A stretch of DNA of 64,000 bases from Turritopsis dohrnii (lineage: Eukaryota; Cnidaria; Hydrozoa; Anthoathecata; Oceaniidae): positions 992,001-1,056,000 of the forward strand of contig BQMF02000059.1 of assembly GCA_027922465.2 (NCBI GenBank), in the 5' to 3' direction. Shown piece by piece: positions 22,480 through 35,606 of this stretch. The notes below the pieces were generated by a model, which did no database searches, had not been told where the DNA came from, and saw only the letters and a list, made by a program, of their open reading frames with translations. Positions within the stretch are counted from its first letter, which is position 1, and every line of letters starts with the position of its first letter. Both the position numbers and the translations under genes were made by a program.

Positions 22480-25400
22480 ACTAGTCTCGACATAATAATA
22501 CAACATTAAATTATCAAAAAGTCAAATCAAAAGTATGATTATGGTGGAATATGTTTCAAGCAAGTAAACATTTTCATATTATATGCATATTCACCATTCA
22601 AAATACATAGACAATCCAAAATCTTAAAGATATAGAAAGACACTGTTACAGACACAGACAGTTACAGCTTCATAAAATGTGGAAAACCAAACAATTTTCT
22701 GTAATACTTATGAATACACAAAGGTGAACAAAATGTCGAACTACATGCTATTATATTAAAGTGTTAATTGATCATAAAAAACTGGAGTAATAAAAGTGTA
22801 CATTGATAACCGTCAGATATTAATCATTTCACTAAATAAGTATAATGGGTATATAATTACCATCAACCTGATACTGAGATAAAAATTATTATCTTTACTT
22901 AAATCAGGATGGAGTTGAATTTAATACCAAAAAAGGACATATTTTGTTTTTCTTATGAAGAGAACATGTTCATAGTCAATCATAAATTTTCACTTACAAT
23001 TCCTCTATAAAAACTGTCAACTGATTTAATCTTGACTGAATATGAAACTGCCAACGTATAGCTTTATAAAAGCAGTTTCGACCCCAAACAAAAGATTCTT
23101 CAAATATAAGCATAACCATTGTTTGTCAATTGGATTTTCTTATAAGCCAATTCTGTTTCCCCATGACACAAGTCTCCTGCTGATTTAATCTTTATGAAAA
23201 GAATTATGAATTATGAATAGCTCCAACTACCTATTGAAAGCCTCATTAATTAAATCTAAACAAAGCTAAATTCTTTTGCATGTTTATCTCCACATGTTGT
23301 TAGGTACATCACAATGATAAATAACAGCTGTTCTTTTACTAATGACATACTGGTGATGGGAAATTCCCGTACATAAAGTTCACATTTCATTCAGATTTAT
23401 ATTAGAGTGATGGTTACCGTTACGGTTGCAGTTACGGGTAGGGTGAGGTTGAGGATTAGGGTAAAGTTAGGAACAATTCGGACCAATTCGGACTATTCGG
23501 AAAAATTCGACTATAGCGGTTTCTACTGATGCGGAATGGGACTTTTCTAACCCTCAATAAGGTCGTTATGATCTTCTTCAGCGAAATGTTCATGGAAACT
23601 AGCCTGCGGTACTGTGAAACCCTGTATGTGTTTTCTGAAGCAGGCCTTAAACATATTTGTTAAATCTCAATCTGTAACAAGGACCTGTACTTCCCACATA
23701 CTGAATACCGCACATGATCAATATATAACAAATTTTGAACAAGATGCACAAAAATGTGACTATATTGTTTCCTCAAAATTGCAAAACTTTTATCAATTAT
23801 TGTGTGTACATTGATAAGAAAAATGTATCAATAAATAACTAATAACAAAGGCACCACCATCAACCTGATTATGTACTCAGATAAAAATGTTGTCTTTACT
23901 AATCAGGGTAGAATTGAATTTAATACCACAAAAGAGGTTATTTTGAACTTAATGAAATGAAGATGTTCATGGTCAAATGATAAGGTTTCTTTTATAATTT
24001 TTGCTGAGGAGTTAAAAAGTGACCGAGAAGTTATTATGGACATAGCTAAAAATGATACGACCTAAATGCGACTAATATTTCCCCTTGAACAAATGAATAT
24101 CAACAACGGCTCAATGTATAAGGCAACTTCATCATAATAAATGACATAGACATAGATATATAAGTGATGTAGACTATAAGCAAATAACTATCAAAAGCAA
24201 TCAAACTCTCTACTAAAATATTATATATGTATAGCATTTGAAATTAGTACAAATTAATTATTTTCAAAAGATGGGCTTAAAGTGACAATTTATGAAATTA
24301 AATTTAAGTATTCAAAATAAACATTACTGTCCAAAAAAATGTTCACACTCATTTTATTGTGATAAAAAATGACCTTCGTATAAATACTAAATGAAAAAAA
24401 AACAGATTTTGGTAGTGAAAATACACATCCATAACCAAATCACTACAAAGTTGAAAGTAAAAGATCGTGTTCTGGCTTGATTTTAATTTACAAATTGTTA
24501 TGTTGGACTGTGTTTTGTTTTACGTTCATTCATTGTTCTTGTATGGAAAATTGACAGTATAACTAATGTGTCTCACTCCTGTGTAAAAGTACAGTGTGTT
24601 TCATAATGTTCTTATCTGTAAGGAGCCACTTACTATTAAATTAACTAAAAACGCAAGTTTCTTTTAAATTTCATTTATTCAAAACAAAGCTTTTCGTGTC
24701 TTTCGACACATCTTCAGGTTTAGATTAAAAATTCAAGTTAAAATCATTTACAATTTATATACAAATTAATGCCATTAAAAAACTATCTACTTTATCTATA
24801 AGTAAAAGAGCCGTCGTGGGACTATATGAAAATGATAAAACAACTGAGGCCTGAAAATCGTATAAATGACTATGAAAACTACTATTGAACGAAAAAAGAG
24901 CACAAAGAGGGAGAATATAGCTGGAAGCAACTGGAGTGGACAGAATACTTATTAGGATTGTGCTCTTGTAATATGACTATGTAATACCATTCCGCAATAA
25001 TTGTAAACTCTTTATGTCTTTTTGGTCATTAACTGTGGGCTTTAAGGTCATAATGTAGTAAGCTTCTAGAATTTTTCTTTTTCTAGAAAAAGGTGGGGCG
25101 TTACTAATGACTTCCCAAGTAATAATGCTGTAAACAGAAATTTTAAAGCTGTTTTTTCAAAAATAATTTTTACATCGATGGAAAACCATTTTCAATTTCT
25201 TTTGGTTAGTATATTTTTGTGAAAAATGAAAAAGCCATTTTCAATTTCTTTTGGTTAGTATATTTTTGTGAAAAATGAAAAGTGGTTTTTGAAAAAATAA
25301 GGAAAATGTCTTAGAAAAATTGTTTAATTATACGTAATTGGTTTTATGAACTTATTGTATATACAACATCACATTTTTACTTGCTGTTTTTGTAATGTAC

Positions 25401-25545
25401 TCTTTGAATTAATATATCTGGTTAAACCGGTTGTTCTCCACATGAAAAGGGTTTCGTTTATGGCTGTACATCATCATGTGGTGCATGCTTTCAGTGTTCA
25501 ATTGGGCTACATTACACCAAAATGTGTAATACTTACTGTTAAATC
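22480..25545. other. Non-coding AT-rich stretch
   Basis: No supported gene. It contains a degenerate GGGTTAGG-like tract with GGACCAATTCGGACTATTCG repeats (23,425-23,510), which looks like a small repeat element. Near 24,690 there is a short stem (GTGTC-TTTC-GACAC) in a context typical of retroelement 3' ends. Confidence 0.5.
25186..25282 (+). repeat. Two-copy 49-bp tandem repeat
   Basis: CCATTTTCAATTTCTTTTGG through GTGAAAAATGAAA occurs twice in direct succession with a 49-base period. The copies are nearly identical, indicating a recent duplication. Confidence 0.9.
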
Positions 25546-25559
25546 ATAACAGGTACCAA

Positions 25560-25905
25560 TACAAACACTTTCAAAAAAAATATTTCCAATTATGAGAAAA
25601 GAGCTCGTGCAATAATTTTGGGTAAGACGTCAAAAATGCCGAAAAACCTCTCTATTCGTGGTATTCAAAGAAAACAGTTGACAACCCAAGTATTTGACTG
25701 TATACATGGAAATGTGTGTGAAAACATCAAAAACTACTTTACCATCATGACACTAGAAACTGTAATAAAATTATTCGCTTACCCAGAGTAAAACTGGAAG
25801 GAACAAAAAGAAGTTTCTTCTTTTACGGTGCACAATGTTTCAATAAACTGCCACTTGACATAAGAAGTGCAACTTCTATGCCAGAGTTTATAACAAATGT
25901 TTTGA
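25560..25905 (+). pseudogene. LINE reverse transcriptase C-terminal relic
   Basis: In frames that shift between segments, the sequence encodes ARAIILG, RKQLTTQVFDCIHG and FFFYGAQCFNKLPLDIRS, followed by MPEFI. This is the usual order of the region after the reverse transcriptase domain in CR1/L2/Jockey-type elements. Upstream catalytic motifs are missing, so it is a 5'-truncated, decayed copy. Confidence 0.6.
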
Positions 25906-25984
25906 TGTGATCAAGGTCTAGTTGATGCGCTCTGCCTACAGTGGTATTGTGGTATTGAACAAGTTGAGGGAAGATTTCCCACAA

Positions 25985-26900
25985 CTGAGGTATCTTTATG
26001 CCAAATCTGACAATGCCCCTTCTTACCATGAGAATTACTACATGGAAGCTTTGTACAATCTCTTCAACACAAAGCAAATAATTCTAAATCGTTAGCATTA
26101 CAATGAACCTTCTCGTGGCAAAGATCAGTGTGATCGAGAATCAGTCATAAGAAGTTTCATTGATGCAGGTAATGATTTGACAACAGCGGAAGATATTTAT
26201 CATACTCTTCATTATGGAAAAGGAATAAAGAATGCAGACGTAGCTGTTGTTGTGATTGACTCAAAACTTTCCATGCTATCAGGATGCATGAACATACCAA
26301 ACATTAGCAGTTATCATTCGTTTCAATTCTACACAACCCATATGGTCATGTGGAGGTATTACGGAATTGGACAAGGTAAAAAGTGGGTTTACAGTGATAT
26401 ACCCTTCAAAGCATGTGTCCAAATTGTCCAGCGGTATAGCTCAACTGCCGAAAATCATTATGGACCACCAAATTCCAAAAAGGCACGAGTCGACAGAAGT
26501 CTCAGCAACCTTATCTTTTGTCCAGAGAAAGGCTGCGTTGAATCATTTGGGGAAGAAAGCTCTCTGACAGAACATATGCCAGCTGGAAATCATTTATACC
26601 AACCTTCTGTAGCAAAATCCTACAAAGCTTTCCTACATACATAAGATGAAGCATTCAAGTATGAGCTCTTCAAATCACCAGTTGCCTTCAAGCTCAATTA
26701 GCACAACCACACCAGTAACAGATGATCATCAAATTCTCACAAACCTACCAGGATGGGCATTACCAACGCGAAAAGTATTTCGATATTCTGCTAAGCAAAA
26801 GACACTGTTGATGGAAAAATTCTTAGGTGAGGAAAGTGGAAAGAAAATGAGTCCTGAGCAAGTACACCAAATTATAATGATGGCATCGTTAAGAACGGAC
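25985..26900 (+). pseudogene. Unrecognised C2H2-bearing repeat-derived protein, frameshifted
   Basis: I cannot name this family, but its layout is that of a multicopy protein common in invertebrate genomes and probably transposon-derived. In order: SDNAPSYHENYYMEALYNL; a stop near 26,083; GKDQCDRESVIRSFIDAG; a long alpha/beta stretch; a C2H2-like finger (C-x4-C, then H-x5-H, about 26,518-26,595); a stop at 26,642; and then, in another frame from 26,646, GWALPTRKVFRYSAKQK and SGKKMSPEQVHQI. Acidic D-N and D-R residues suggest an RNase H-like core; that is inference. The last frame runs without a stop into the LINE that follows. Confidence 0.5.
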
Positions 26901-26904
26901 GTGC

Positions 26905-29092
26905 TCTGTTTTTTGCTGATATTATTGACACTTACACAAGAAAATAAAGTTCGCTTTTTAACATCAGATGGCATTAGTCTTACATTGAATGGTCCTGTTT
27001 TATTTACTGGAAGTGAAAGTTTTATCTGTGGCTCTTTATGGAATAATGGTAGAAAGTATCGTTTGAAAAATTCTTGCGTTTTGCTTTTATTACTGGCTGG
27101 AGATATTGAGTTGAACCCTGGTCCTAGGGTAGTACCCGAGTTAGACAAATTACTTGCTTGCAAAGGCTTTAAATTGTTTCACCAGAATGTGAGAGGATTA
27201 TTTGGAAATCTGGAATTAATCACTGAATTTCTCACAGACAGGAAAAACATCAACATTTTAACTTTGAGTGAAACTCACACGCAAGTTACTGATAACTTCA
27301 ACGCTTTTGAAATTCCAGGGTACACCTATGTTGGCAAAAGCAGGAACGATGCGAGAGGAGGCGGAGTCAGTATGTACATAGCAAATAAACATGATTTTAT
27401 TCGCAGAGAGGACCTGGAAGAAAACGGTTTAGAGAGTATTTTTATTGAATGACGATTAAAAAATACCAGAAATATATTGATATCAACATTTTACAGACCC
27501 CCTGTTTCATCTCGCCACCTCTCACACAACTTTACAAACCTTCTACAAAACACGCTGTCATTAGCAACGAGAGAGAATAAAGAACTTCTACTACTAGAGA
27601 CTTAAATGTTAATTACTACGAACCAAACGACTATAAAGAAATTAAAGACATTTTTATATTTAATGGTCTGTCTCAAATCATAAACAAAGCAGCACGCTAC
27701 GATTTACATCACAATAATTGATCTAATCTTCGTAAAAAGTGATGCATCAATCACAAAGAGTGATGTCATACAGATGTCAATTGGAGATCATGACATGATT
27801 GGTTGTGTCTATAAAGTTAATAACTTGAACTTCTCTCATAAAAACATCCAATGCAGAGATTATCATCGATACTACCTGGAAAAAATGAAAAGAGATATTT
27901 GTGCATCGAAAATAAATGAAATTGATCAGTACACCAACGTTAATGATGCTTGGCAACATCTAAAATCAATTCTCCACGATATTTTCCCAAAGCATGTGCC
28001 ACTTTCCCAAAAGAGAGTGCGTGGAAAACCCTGTCCATGGCTGTCATACGAAATAAAAACAAAGATGATCAATCGTGATGCGGTCCTTCGAAAGATGAGA
28101 CAAACGAATTCAACTTGTGACGTAAATGCCTACAAAAGACTACGGAACGAAGTGAACATAGCTTTGCGAAAAGCGAAAGCTGATTATTACAAAGATTTGT
28201 TGAATGAAAACATTACCAAGACTGATAAGTTTTGGAAAATTTTGAAAAAAGTTTTTCCTCTCAAATGTACATCAACAAACAGCAAATCTTATAAAATTGA
28301 GTTCAATGACGTAACTGAAAACCTGCTTCACTCGAAAATCATGAAATATGCTGACGATACTGTTGTCACCTGTGAAAGCAATGTTCTTGATGATGTTGAA
28401 AGATTTTTAAATGAAGATCTCTTAAACCTACATGAATGGTTTAAAGAAAATGAACTGCTGCTGAACTTAAAACCAGGAAAAAACGAAGTTTTGTTATTTG
28501 GTACTTCCAAAAGAATAACAAATCAACGCAGAGAGATCGAAGTGAAGATTATGGACCAAAAGATAAATGTCACTCAACATTATAAATACCTAGGTGTCAA
28601 AATAGACCCCACCTTGAACTTGAACTCCCATTTTGAGAAAATATATAAGAAAATGTCAAATCGTTTAAAGCTACTGGGTAAAATGAGAAGATTTATGACA
28701 ACTGATGCTGCCCATAACATTGTCAATGTGGTGATTTTACCATTGTTCACCTACTGTTGTCTTCTGAAGCCTACATTCAATGAAACCCAATCAAAACGAA
28801 TTACATCTTTTGAATGCAGAGCGTGTGACCTGATAGGCGGTGGTCGTCAACATAATGTTAACATGAAAGATTGTGGGAATGTTTTTTTGTTCAGGATGTT
28901 CTTCTCGGCAAAATAAAACCACCTCTTGATGGCTACTTTGAAATATCTAATACGAGGGTCACTACCAGGAACATGGGCTTGTTTGTGCGATTCCCAAAGG
29001 TGAAACTGGAATATGGTCGACGGTCAATTCGATACATGGGTGCAAAGATATTTAATGAACTTCCGATTAATATTAGGAATCAATATATATAA
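26905..29092 (+). pseudogene. CR1/L2-like LINE with 2A-like peptide, internally deleted
   Basis: The first frame (to 27,452) contains a hydrophobic run, LLLLAGDIELNPGP (the D-x-E-x-N-P-G-P 2A motif), then FHQNVRGLFGN, LTLSETHTQ and DARGGGVSMYI. These last three are the start of an APE-type endonuclease. The endonuclease continues in broken frames; SIGDHDMIG is at 27,775. A 380-codon frame (27,774-28,916) carries the linker, then jumps directly to MKYADDTVV, so most of the fingers and palm of the reverse transcriptase are deleted. YLGVKIDPTLNLNSHF and the C-terminal part follow, finishing in another frame at 29,092. A 2A peptide would separate the upstream segment from the enzyme during translation. 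The copy is inactive. Confidence 0.85.
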
Positions 29093-30384
29093 AGATGAGA
29101 ATTTTAAAATTATTTTGAAAAACCACAACTTTTAGACACTTTTTAATATTCTTTCGTTTTACACTTTGCACTTTTGATATTGCTTTTCTCATTCCTATTT
29201 CTATATCATGTGCTCTTATGTCTGCCATTTTTCACATAATTAATAGTTTAATAGTTAAGACTTAACAGAGTTTAATAGTTAAGATTTACTGAGTTTAACC
29301 ATCTTTCAACTGTGCATTGTCCTTACACAGCCTCGCCTTTTTATGTCCACCCTGTACATTTAATTTGACTTTGTTTTATCCGTTTTTATCTAACAGGACG
29401 CATGTTGATAACAGTATCTGTATATATTATTTTTAATTGTACTTTTGCCACCAAAGTTAGGGCCTCGGTCATTATGGATCACCGAAAAAGGTGTATTTAG
29501 AGCAAAAAAACATTTTCGGACCAGCACTCGGTCCCAGGCCCTTAACGCCACATGATTTTTTAGACATATAATAATAGTAAACACTAAGGGTTATCATAAA
29601 AACCAAAAATCACCTCAAAGTCCAACAAAATTCCAGTTTGTTGCGATTTTGGGCCATGATTTCTAGCCGACCGAAAATTCTAAATTTTTGTACTTTCTAT
29701 ACAAAACCTGCCATATTTCAACAAAACCTAAAAAGAAAGACTTAAATCATCTTTAATTAGTAAGATATTTCCATTCAAAGTTGGCTCCTCGTTCAAAATG
29801 TCAAATTTTGGCCTGAAAGGGTCAAATTTCGGAGGCCGATATCTCACCAACTGGTAAGAATTTTTCAAAAAAAATTTTTTTGGTGTCAGTTCACATAATA
29901 TTGTACAAAATATCCGAAAAAATCCGAGGATATCACTTCCTCACTGCCCCCTATTTTGCCTGTTTTTCTCAGTTTTTAAGAGCCATTCTCTTTAAGACAA
30001 CACTGACAGGCGATTTTTTAGTGAAGACACGCCTTTTCTTAAAATGGTATTTTTCAACTTTTCCGGAAACGTTGAAAAACACAAGAATGTTAGGGGGGTC
30101 AGATGTAAAAACTGTCTTTTAAAGATCATCCTGTGCCCTTTTGAGTTTGATCAATGCCCTTTTAAAACTTTACGAATGCCCTCTAATCTACCCTTACATA
30201 GCACACCTGTGTATGTTGTTTTTATTTATTTGAGATGTAACGTTGTTGAGAGTTGTTGAGACTTGAGACCTGTGACTGAAAATTTTTCTTTCCAATAGAC
30301 TTATTCATTCTCTTTGTTGTCCATGATGTGAGTAAAAGAAAATCTTTTTAAAGTCTGCAAATGACAAATGACGTAATACAAAGA

Positions 30385-30415
<31 letters not shown>

Positions 30416-31080
30416 AAACTAAAATGTATAATGTACCACCTGCTAAGGCAATTAAACGAAGTGAGCTCGCGCTCTTTTCTTTTCTTCTGTTATGAATGAA
30501 TATAGTAGTTTGTAAAATTATTCCTGTGATGGAGAGCAAAGAACTTTTGCTTTTATTGAAGAATTGCGAATACACGTGTATTGCATCATTCTTCTGCGAG
30601 CTCATACTGACTTGTTTAATGTATTGAAAGATAAAAATATTGTTAGTGATTATTTAGATGTTTTTAGTGAATTAAGTGCACAGGTAAACATAGGTGCCCT
30701 TTCGTCTCTTATCGGACGCTGTCTTTTAATTCTAAATAGGGCCTGACTGAATTAAAACAATTTGTTTACATCATTTAATGTTTTATCTATTGAATCATTT
30801 TAAAAAATGGCAGAAAAAAGCAAAAATCTTCCACTTTCCATCTGCACTGACTAAAAAATGGCCTATATACTATTTCGCTGTACACTAGCCTTTTTTTTCT
30901 TTTTCTTTTTCTGAAAAATGCACCATGATGGCAAATCACTCATTCATAAATCATAGAGCATCAAAATCATTGAAATAAAAAAGTGAGAATCATTAGGTAT
31001 GTTACTGAAATATATACCTATAAAAGAAACATTACTCAGTAAATAACTTCAATGAAACATTAAACATAGGAAAAATCTAA
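29093..31080. other. Non-coding stretch with low-complexity DNA
   Basis: 29,093-29,400 is plausibly the 3' untranslated tail of the preceding LINE, including two near-identical TTTAATAGTTAAGA phrases at 29,244-29,290. 29,400-30,380 holds no supported gene. Open frames here lack domains. Confidence 0.45.
30389..30415. repeat. (AG)n microsatellite
   Basis: About 13 uninterrupted AG units. Confidence 0.95.
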
Positions 31081-31250
31081 AATTAGAAAAATAGGAAAAA
31101 TAGGAAAAATCTAGAATTTCCAGGAATTCCAGAAAATTTCAAGGACAAATGGGAAATTTGAGTCTGTTTCAAGAACTTTTCCAGGACAAAAAAAATCCAC
31201 GACTTTTCCAGGAATTCAAGGAATTCCAGGTCCTGTGGTCACCCTGGTAT
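31065..31250 (-). repeat. Fragment of a CCAGGAATTCC-rich repeat
   Basis: The minus strand begins CCAGGGTGACCACAGGACC and continues with repeated TTCCTGGAATTCC and TTTTCCTGG phrases. This is a pattern typical of an abundant hAT-type non-autonomous element in many animals. Only one end is visible. Confidence 0.5.
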
Positions 31251-31534
31251 ATTATTTCAATTCAAGAATATTCCCATGATGATGGTAAAATACTTACAAA
31301 GATTCTTCAACAAAACCGCTTAACAGTCTGTTTGTCAAAATTAATTTGCAAGCTTTGACGGAAAGACTGACAGGAACAAAGAGAGTTTCTCATCAATAAA
31401 AATTTGCAAATTTCATATAATCATTGGTTGATATAAATAGAATTCACCTACTATCATGTTACCATATTTGGTTGACTGTGTTATCCAAAACACAGCAAGA
31501 AAATGATTGGCATCAGATTTATTGTTGTTATTGT

Positions 31535-32660
31535 CACGAGGTAACCTTCGGTAAAAACTTTGTCGGCCGAAAACGACGAATTTCTGGCGGCGTGATTTGC
31601 ATAGACAAAAAAATTTGGGCGACGAAAATTTGTACCGACCAATATTTCTAACCGCCGACGAAACATTTCGACTATTTTAAAAATTTTCTGTTTTATATCT
31701 CCTTTACGTATGTTGACATAAAATTAGATCCCAACTGCCATGAGAACAGTTGAAGCTTTTTTTTATCCAGTCTCCCACCTTCTTGTTGTGTCGTTGAAAA
31801 TGCTACCCGAACTTTTTTATCATTCTAAATTACGTAGCTAATTTAAAATTAAAACATTAGAAACGAGGCAAGATCTGTAGTGACGTAATTTCCAAAAAGG
31901 TCTATAGTTCATAAATCTAACCAAGGCTACAATATTTCGTGCCAGGCTTACCTGGAATTCGCTTCCTCCTCCATCCCTAAAGTCTGCAAATTCCACCTGC
32001 CAATTTAAACGTCTCATAAAGACATGGGAAGGCAAAAACTGCAGTTGTTTAATTTGTCGAACATAAATATATTTATTGTATGCTGTTTTTTTTCTCTTTC
32101 TCTATTTTTATTGTAATAGAATTTTTAAAATTCGTTACTTTTTTTGTAGTGTTGGTTTTTATTAGTTTTCTTTTGTAAACTATGGCATTAGCCCTTTGAC
32201 CAACGTTAAAAAGCGGCCAAACAGCTGCGCAAATGGAAATCAAAAGACACGATTGGCTGAAATTATCAGCGGACATCGGCGGGCTTAAAAAAAGCTAAAA
32301 TTTTTTAACTTTATTTTTGCTCGCTGAGCGGACATAAGAACGTGAGTAAATAAACCAAAAACAATAACGCAATTTGGAAAAAGCCTGAAATTTTTCGTCG
32401 GCTTAAATTTTTCGTCGGACGAAAGTGACGAATTTTTGGCGAAGTGACGAGTAGTTATCATTTGATAATGTAAGCTTGCACTTACGAAAAGCTTCGTATG
32501 TTTTTAAAATATAAACAGAATATTTACAATGTGTTTTTATTAAATCTGGCAAATACTTGTACCGAAGAATTTTACCGACAATTTTACCGGTATTTTTCGT
32601 CGCGAAAAAAAATTGCTTGTCGCTAACTTTTTCGTCTTAGTGGAGATCATCGCAACTTTT
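31535..32660. repeat. Repeat sequence with many TTCGTCG motifs surrounding a LINE tail
   Basis: GACGAATTT, TTTTTCGTCGG, ACCGACAATTTTACCGG and related phrases recur at 31,555-31,670 and 32,390-32,640, in both orientations. The two blocks may be arms of one interrupted element; I cannot define ends. Confidence 0.4.
31880..32065 (+). pseudogene. LINE C-terminal relic
   Basis: The frame encodes FINLTKATIFRARLTWNSLP, then KSANSTCQFKRLIKTW and a cysteine-rich end CSCLICRT followed by a stop. W-N-S-L-P, a lysine-rich stretch and a terminal C-x-C-x2-C are typical of the carboxy end of non-LTR retrotransposon polyproteins. Nothing upstream is intact. Confidence 0.55.
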
Positions 32661-33169
32661 GTTTCGAAGATAGTAAATGGTAGAATAGTTGCGTATGGTG
32701 GAAGGAATGGCACGTGGTTTAAATGCGATTTTTAATGTTTAGTTTCACTAGTTTTAATTTGTTATTTCCAGAAGATGAGTTCGGTTATTGATATTAAAGT
32801 GGTTAACCGTTTCATTTTTGGCGCTATTTCCTTTCCGCACCCCTCTAAATGATGTCATAAGAACAATCTATATTCAAAAACTATAAAAAATATAACATTA
32901 AAAAACTCTAAAAAAGATATTTGTTTCTAAATGTCATTCAAGTTCGTTTCAGTTTGTTTATATTTTGTCTACCATTTTGTACACATCGTTACATTCAGAG
33001 TACTATCAAATTTTCTAAGCTATCACATGAATTTAATACTAGAGAGGAAAGTCAATGGGCACACTCTATCTAAATCCTTAGTCAATATACTAAATCCTTC
33101 GAAATGCACTCTATTACCTACCAATCCATAACTTGTTGGAATTTTTCCAATCTACTTTTAATCACCTTC

Positions 33170-33500
33170 AACTAAGTTCCATACCTCTAAACCAACTAAA
33201 AAACCTTGTGCACTGACAAAGTGGTTTCTTCTTATCACAGTACGCAGACAGTATCTAATAATTGAGCAATTTTTTATTTATTTTTTTTTCTTTTTGTTTT
33301 TTGTTTGTTTATTTGTTTGTTTTTTCTTGCATTTTAGTGTATGGTTTTTTTGTTTAACTTATGTTAATGTATTTGTATTATTTATTTTGGTGGCCACCCC
33401 CTCTGTTTAGATAAGTCTATTGGGATGGTCTCCTGTCAAATTGTATTTTTCTTAGCATCTTAGAATTCCTTTTGTTGACAAATAAATATCATTCATTTGT
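33170..33500 (+). repeat. Probable LINE 3' untranslated end
   Basis: A T-rich tract is followed by GGTGGCCACCCCCTCTG, GTCTATTGGGATGGTCTCCT and then TTGACAAATAAATATCATTC. The last is a (A)TAAATATCATTC-style terminus common in CR1/Jockey-type LINEs. No coding part remains. Confidence 0.35.
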
Positions 33501-34331
33501 ACATACATTTATGTCATCACACCTTAGTTAATTACCGTCAATCGCCCTAACTTCGAACATGCTAAATAAACAGACCTGTCCGGTAAACGAAATGTACATT
33601 ATCAATCAAACCAAGTCACAATAAAAACTAAAATGTTAGATAAGGCTGATAAAATAATGTGTTCAAACGCAATAAAGTCAGCGTGAAGCGTAACTAAGCG
33701 TGTAGAAAATAAGTGATTTGAAAATAATGATAAACGTCATCCTCAATGGATTGCAATAGAAACCCTGGGAACAACTTAAAATAGTATTATAGCAGACAGT
33801 TTCTACTTGTATTAACTTTTGAAATAACTATATGTAGGTGAGCGGTTAGCCAAGACAATTTCATCTCGCCTTTATATGGAAGCGGGCTGGCTCACCTTTG
33901 TATTTTTTGTTTATCAAATAGTATGCGCATGCTATGAAATTAGCCCGGTTGTGGATGTTTATATGGAAAATTTTCATCCCACTGAAGCGAGATCTCGGCA
34001 AATTGAACCGTTTAACGGGGCCAGCTCGCTTATATATAAACACCCCCTGAATCTTTTATCTGTAACTGAATGAGAACCAGGTAACCAGACAAGCAAGCAT
34101 TGAATATCATTTAGCGAAATGTTTTGTTTACATTTCTTTCGGCTTTTTTGTTTGATACTAATCAATTGCGTATAATGATTTTACAATACTCTTCTCTACG
34201 TAATGAGCACCTGCATATGTTTGTATTTATGTCCGTGGACAATTATCCATAGTGGAGATTCGCCTTTAACGCGCGGTGTAATTATAAATCACGTTTGTCT
34301 ACAGTCAACTAATTTAAGTGTTTCATTTTTG

Positions 34332-35606
34332 TTAAAGGAGAATTAACGTCAAAATTATGTAATGTTTTTTTTTTTTAATGAATCGATTTTAAATTGTGTA
34401 AGAAGACTTTTTACAAAGTTTCATTCATTTTACATAATTCTTTCGTTAGTTATTTAAGTTTGAAGTTTAATCAAAACTCAAAAATATGACGTCACAGTTG
34501 CACTTAGATACCCAGCTGTAGTTTTTACAAATCTCGTAGCGAAGACAATTTGTGATGAGAGAATATATTTTCGTTTTCCTGATCTTGTCAAAGAACAACA
34601 GAGAGCTGAAAGTTGGCTTAACAACATCGGCACAGGGTTTACTGTTAAAACTTTTCGATTTGGAAAAGATGAAGTAGTTTGCGAAAGTAGACTGTTTCGA
34701 AGTTGATAATATGGAAAACATGCTAGGTTATATGCCGAAGAAAAGAACATTGAAAGCTGGTGCGGTACCAACAATTTTCCAACATATAATATTCAACATG
34801 ATAAATATGAATGGAGAAAAACTGTGTGCTCTAAAAAACCTAGCTCTCTCAAGAGGTCCAACAAATTGATCAAAAAAAAGTATATAAAGTGTTTTTAAAA
34901 TTTAATTTCCATAAATGCTCTCTTTATGTATTTTTTTAAAACAAGGCATGATTTACTCTAGTATTTTTCAATTTTCCTAAAGAATCTATTTAAGAAATAA
35001 CAAAAAAAGACGTGGTAATGTGTTCAGAGACTTGCACATTCTTAACAGATGTTCTTTGAGATTTTTCTTCCTACCTGACCTGGTTTTTTTTATTTTGAAA
35101 ATTTCTAAAAGTATTATCGGCTGCATTGGAATTAAGATTACATCTATCTAGAAGAAACCACGCCTTGCATACGTAATGAAGTTATAATGTTCATTGAAAA
35201 ACAAAAATTCTTCAGGCGCACGAGTTGTGAAATCAACTATCAGCACATTTTTCTTATAAGAAAAGAAACTTACTTTGCCGTCATTCTTTTTTACTTTGGC
35301 ATATAATTATTTTCCTATCTGCGATATCTAATAAATGACGTTTCAAACACAGATTTATTCAATAACAAAACGTTAAAATCTGAAGAAGACAGTGGCCACT
35401 TATGATTTTCTTTTAACATGAATGATTCTGACTTGAAGAAATTCTAGTGCAACTGTGAGGTCACGGTGAATTTTTTAAATCCTTTATTATAAGCAAAATA
35501 CGGTATTTTATAACATTTCATTATTAACTTATTAACTTATTTATTTAAATACACATAAGGAACAATTTAAGCCAAAGTTGTATTTTTGACGTTAATTCTC
35601 CTTTAA
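34332..35606. mobile_element. TTAA-flanked element, second member of the AGGAGAATTAACGTC family
   Basis: The left end is TTAAAGGAGAATTAACGTC and the right end is its inverse GACGTTAATTCTCCTTTAA, with TTAA at 34,332-34,335 and 35,603-35,606. At 1275 bp it is nearly twice the length of its relative at 18,406-19,073. Like that copy it carries ATGACGTCAC about 150 bases inside the left end. Two overlapping minus-strand frames (34,467-34,774) show no known domain. The identical ends point to one transposase acting on both. Confidence 0.85.
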
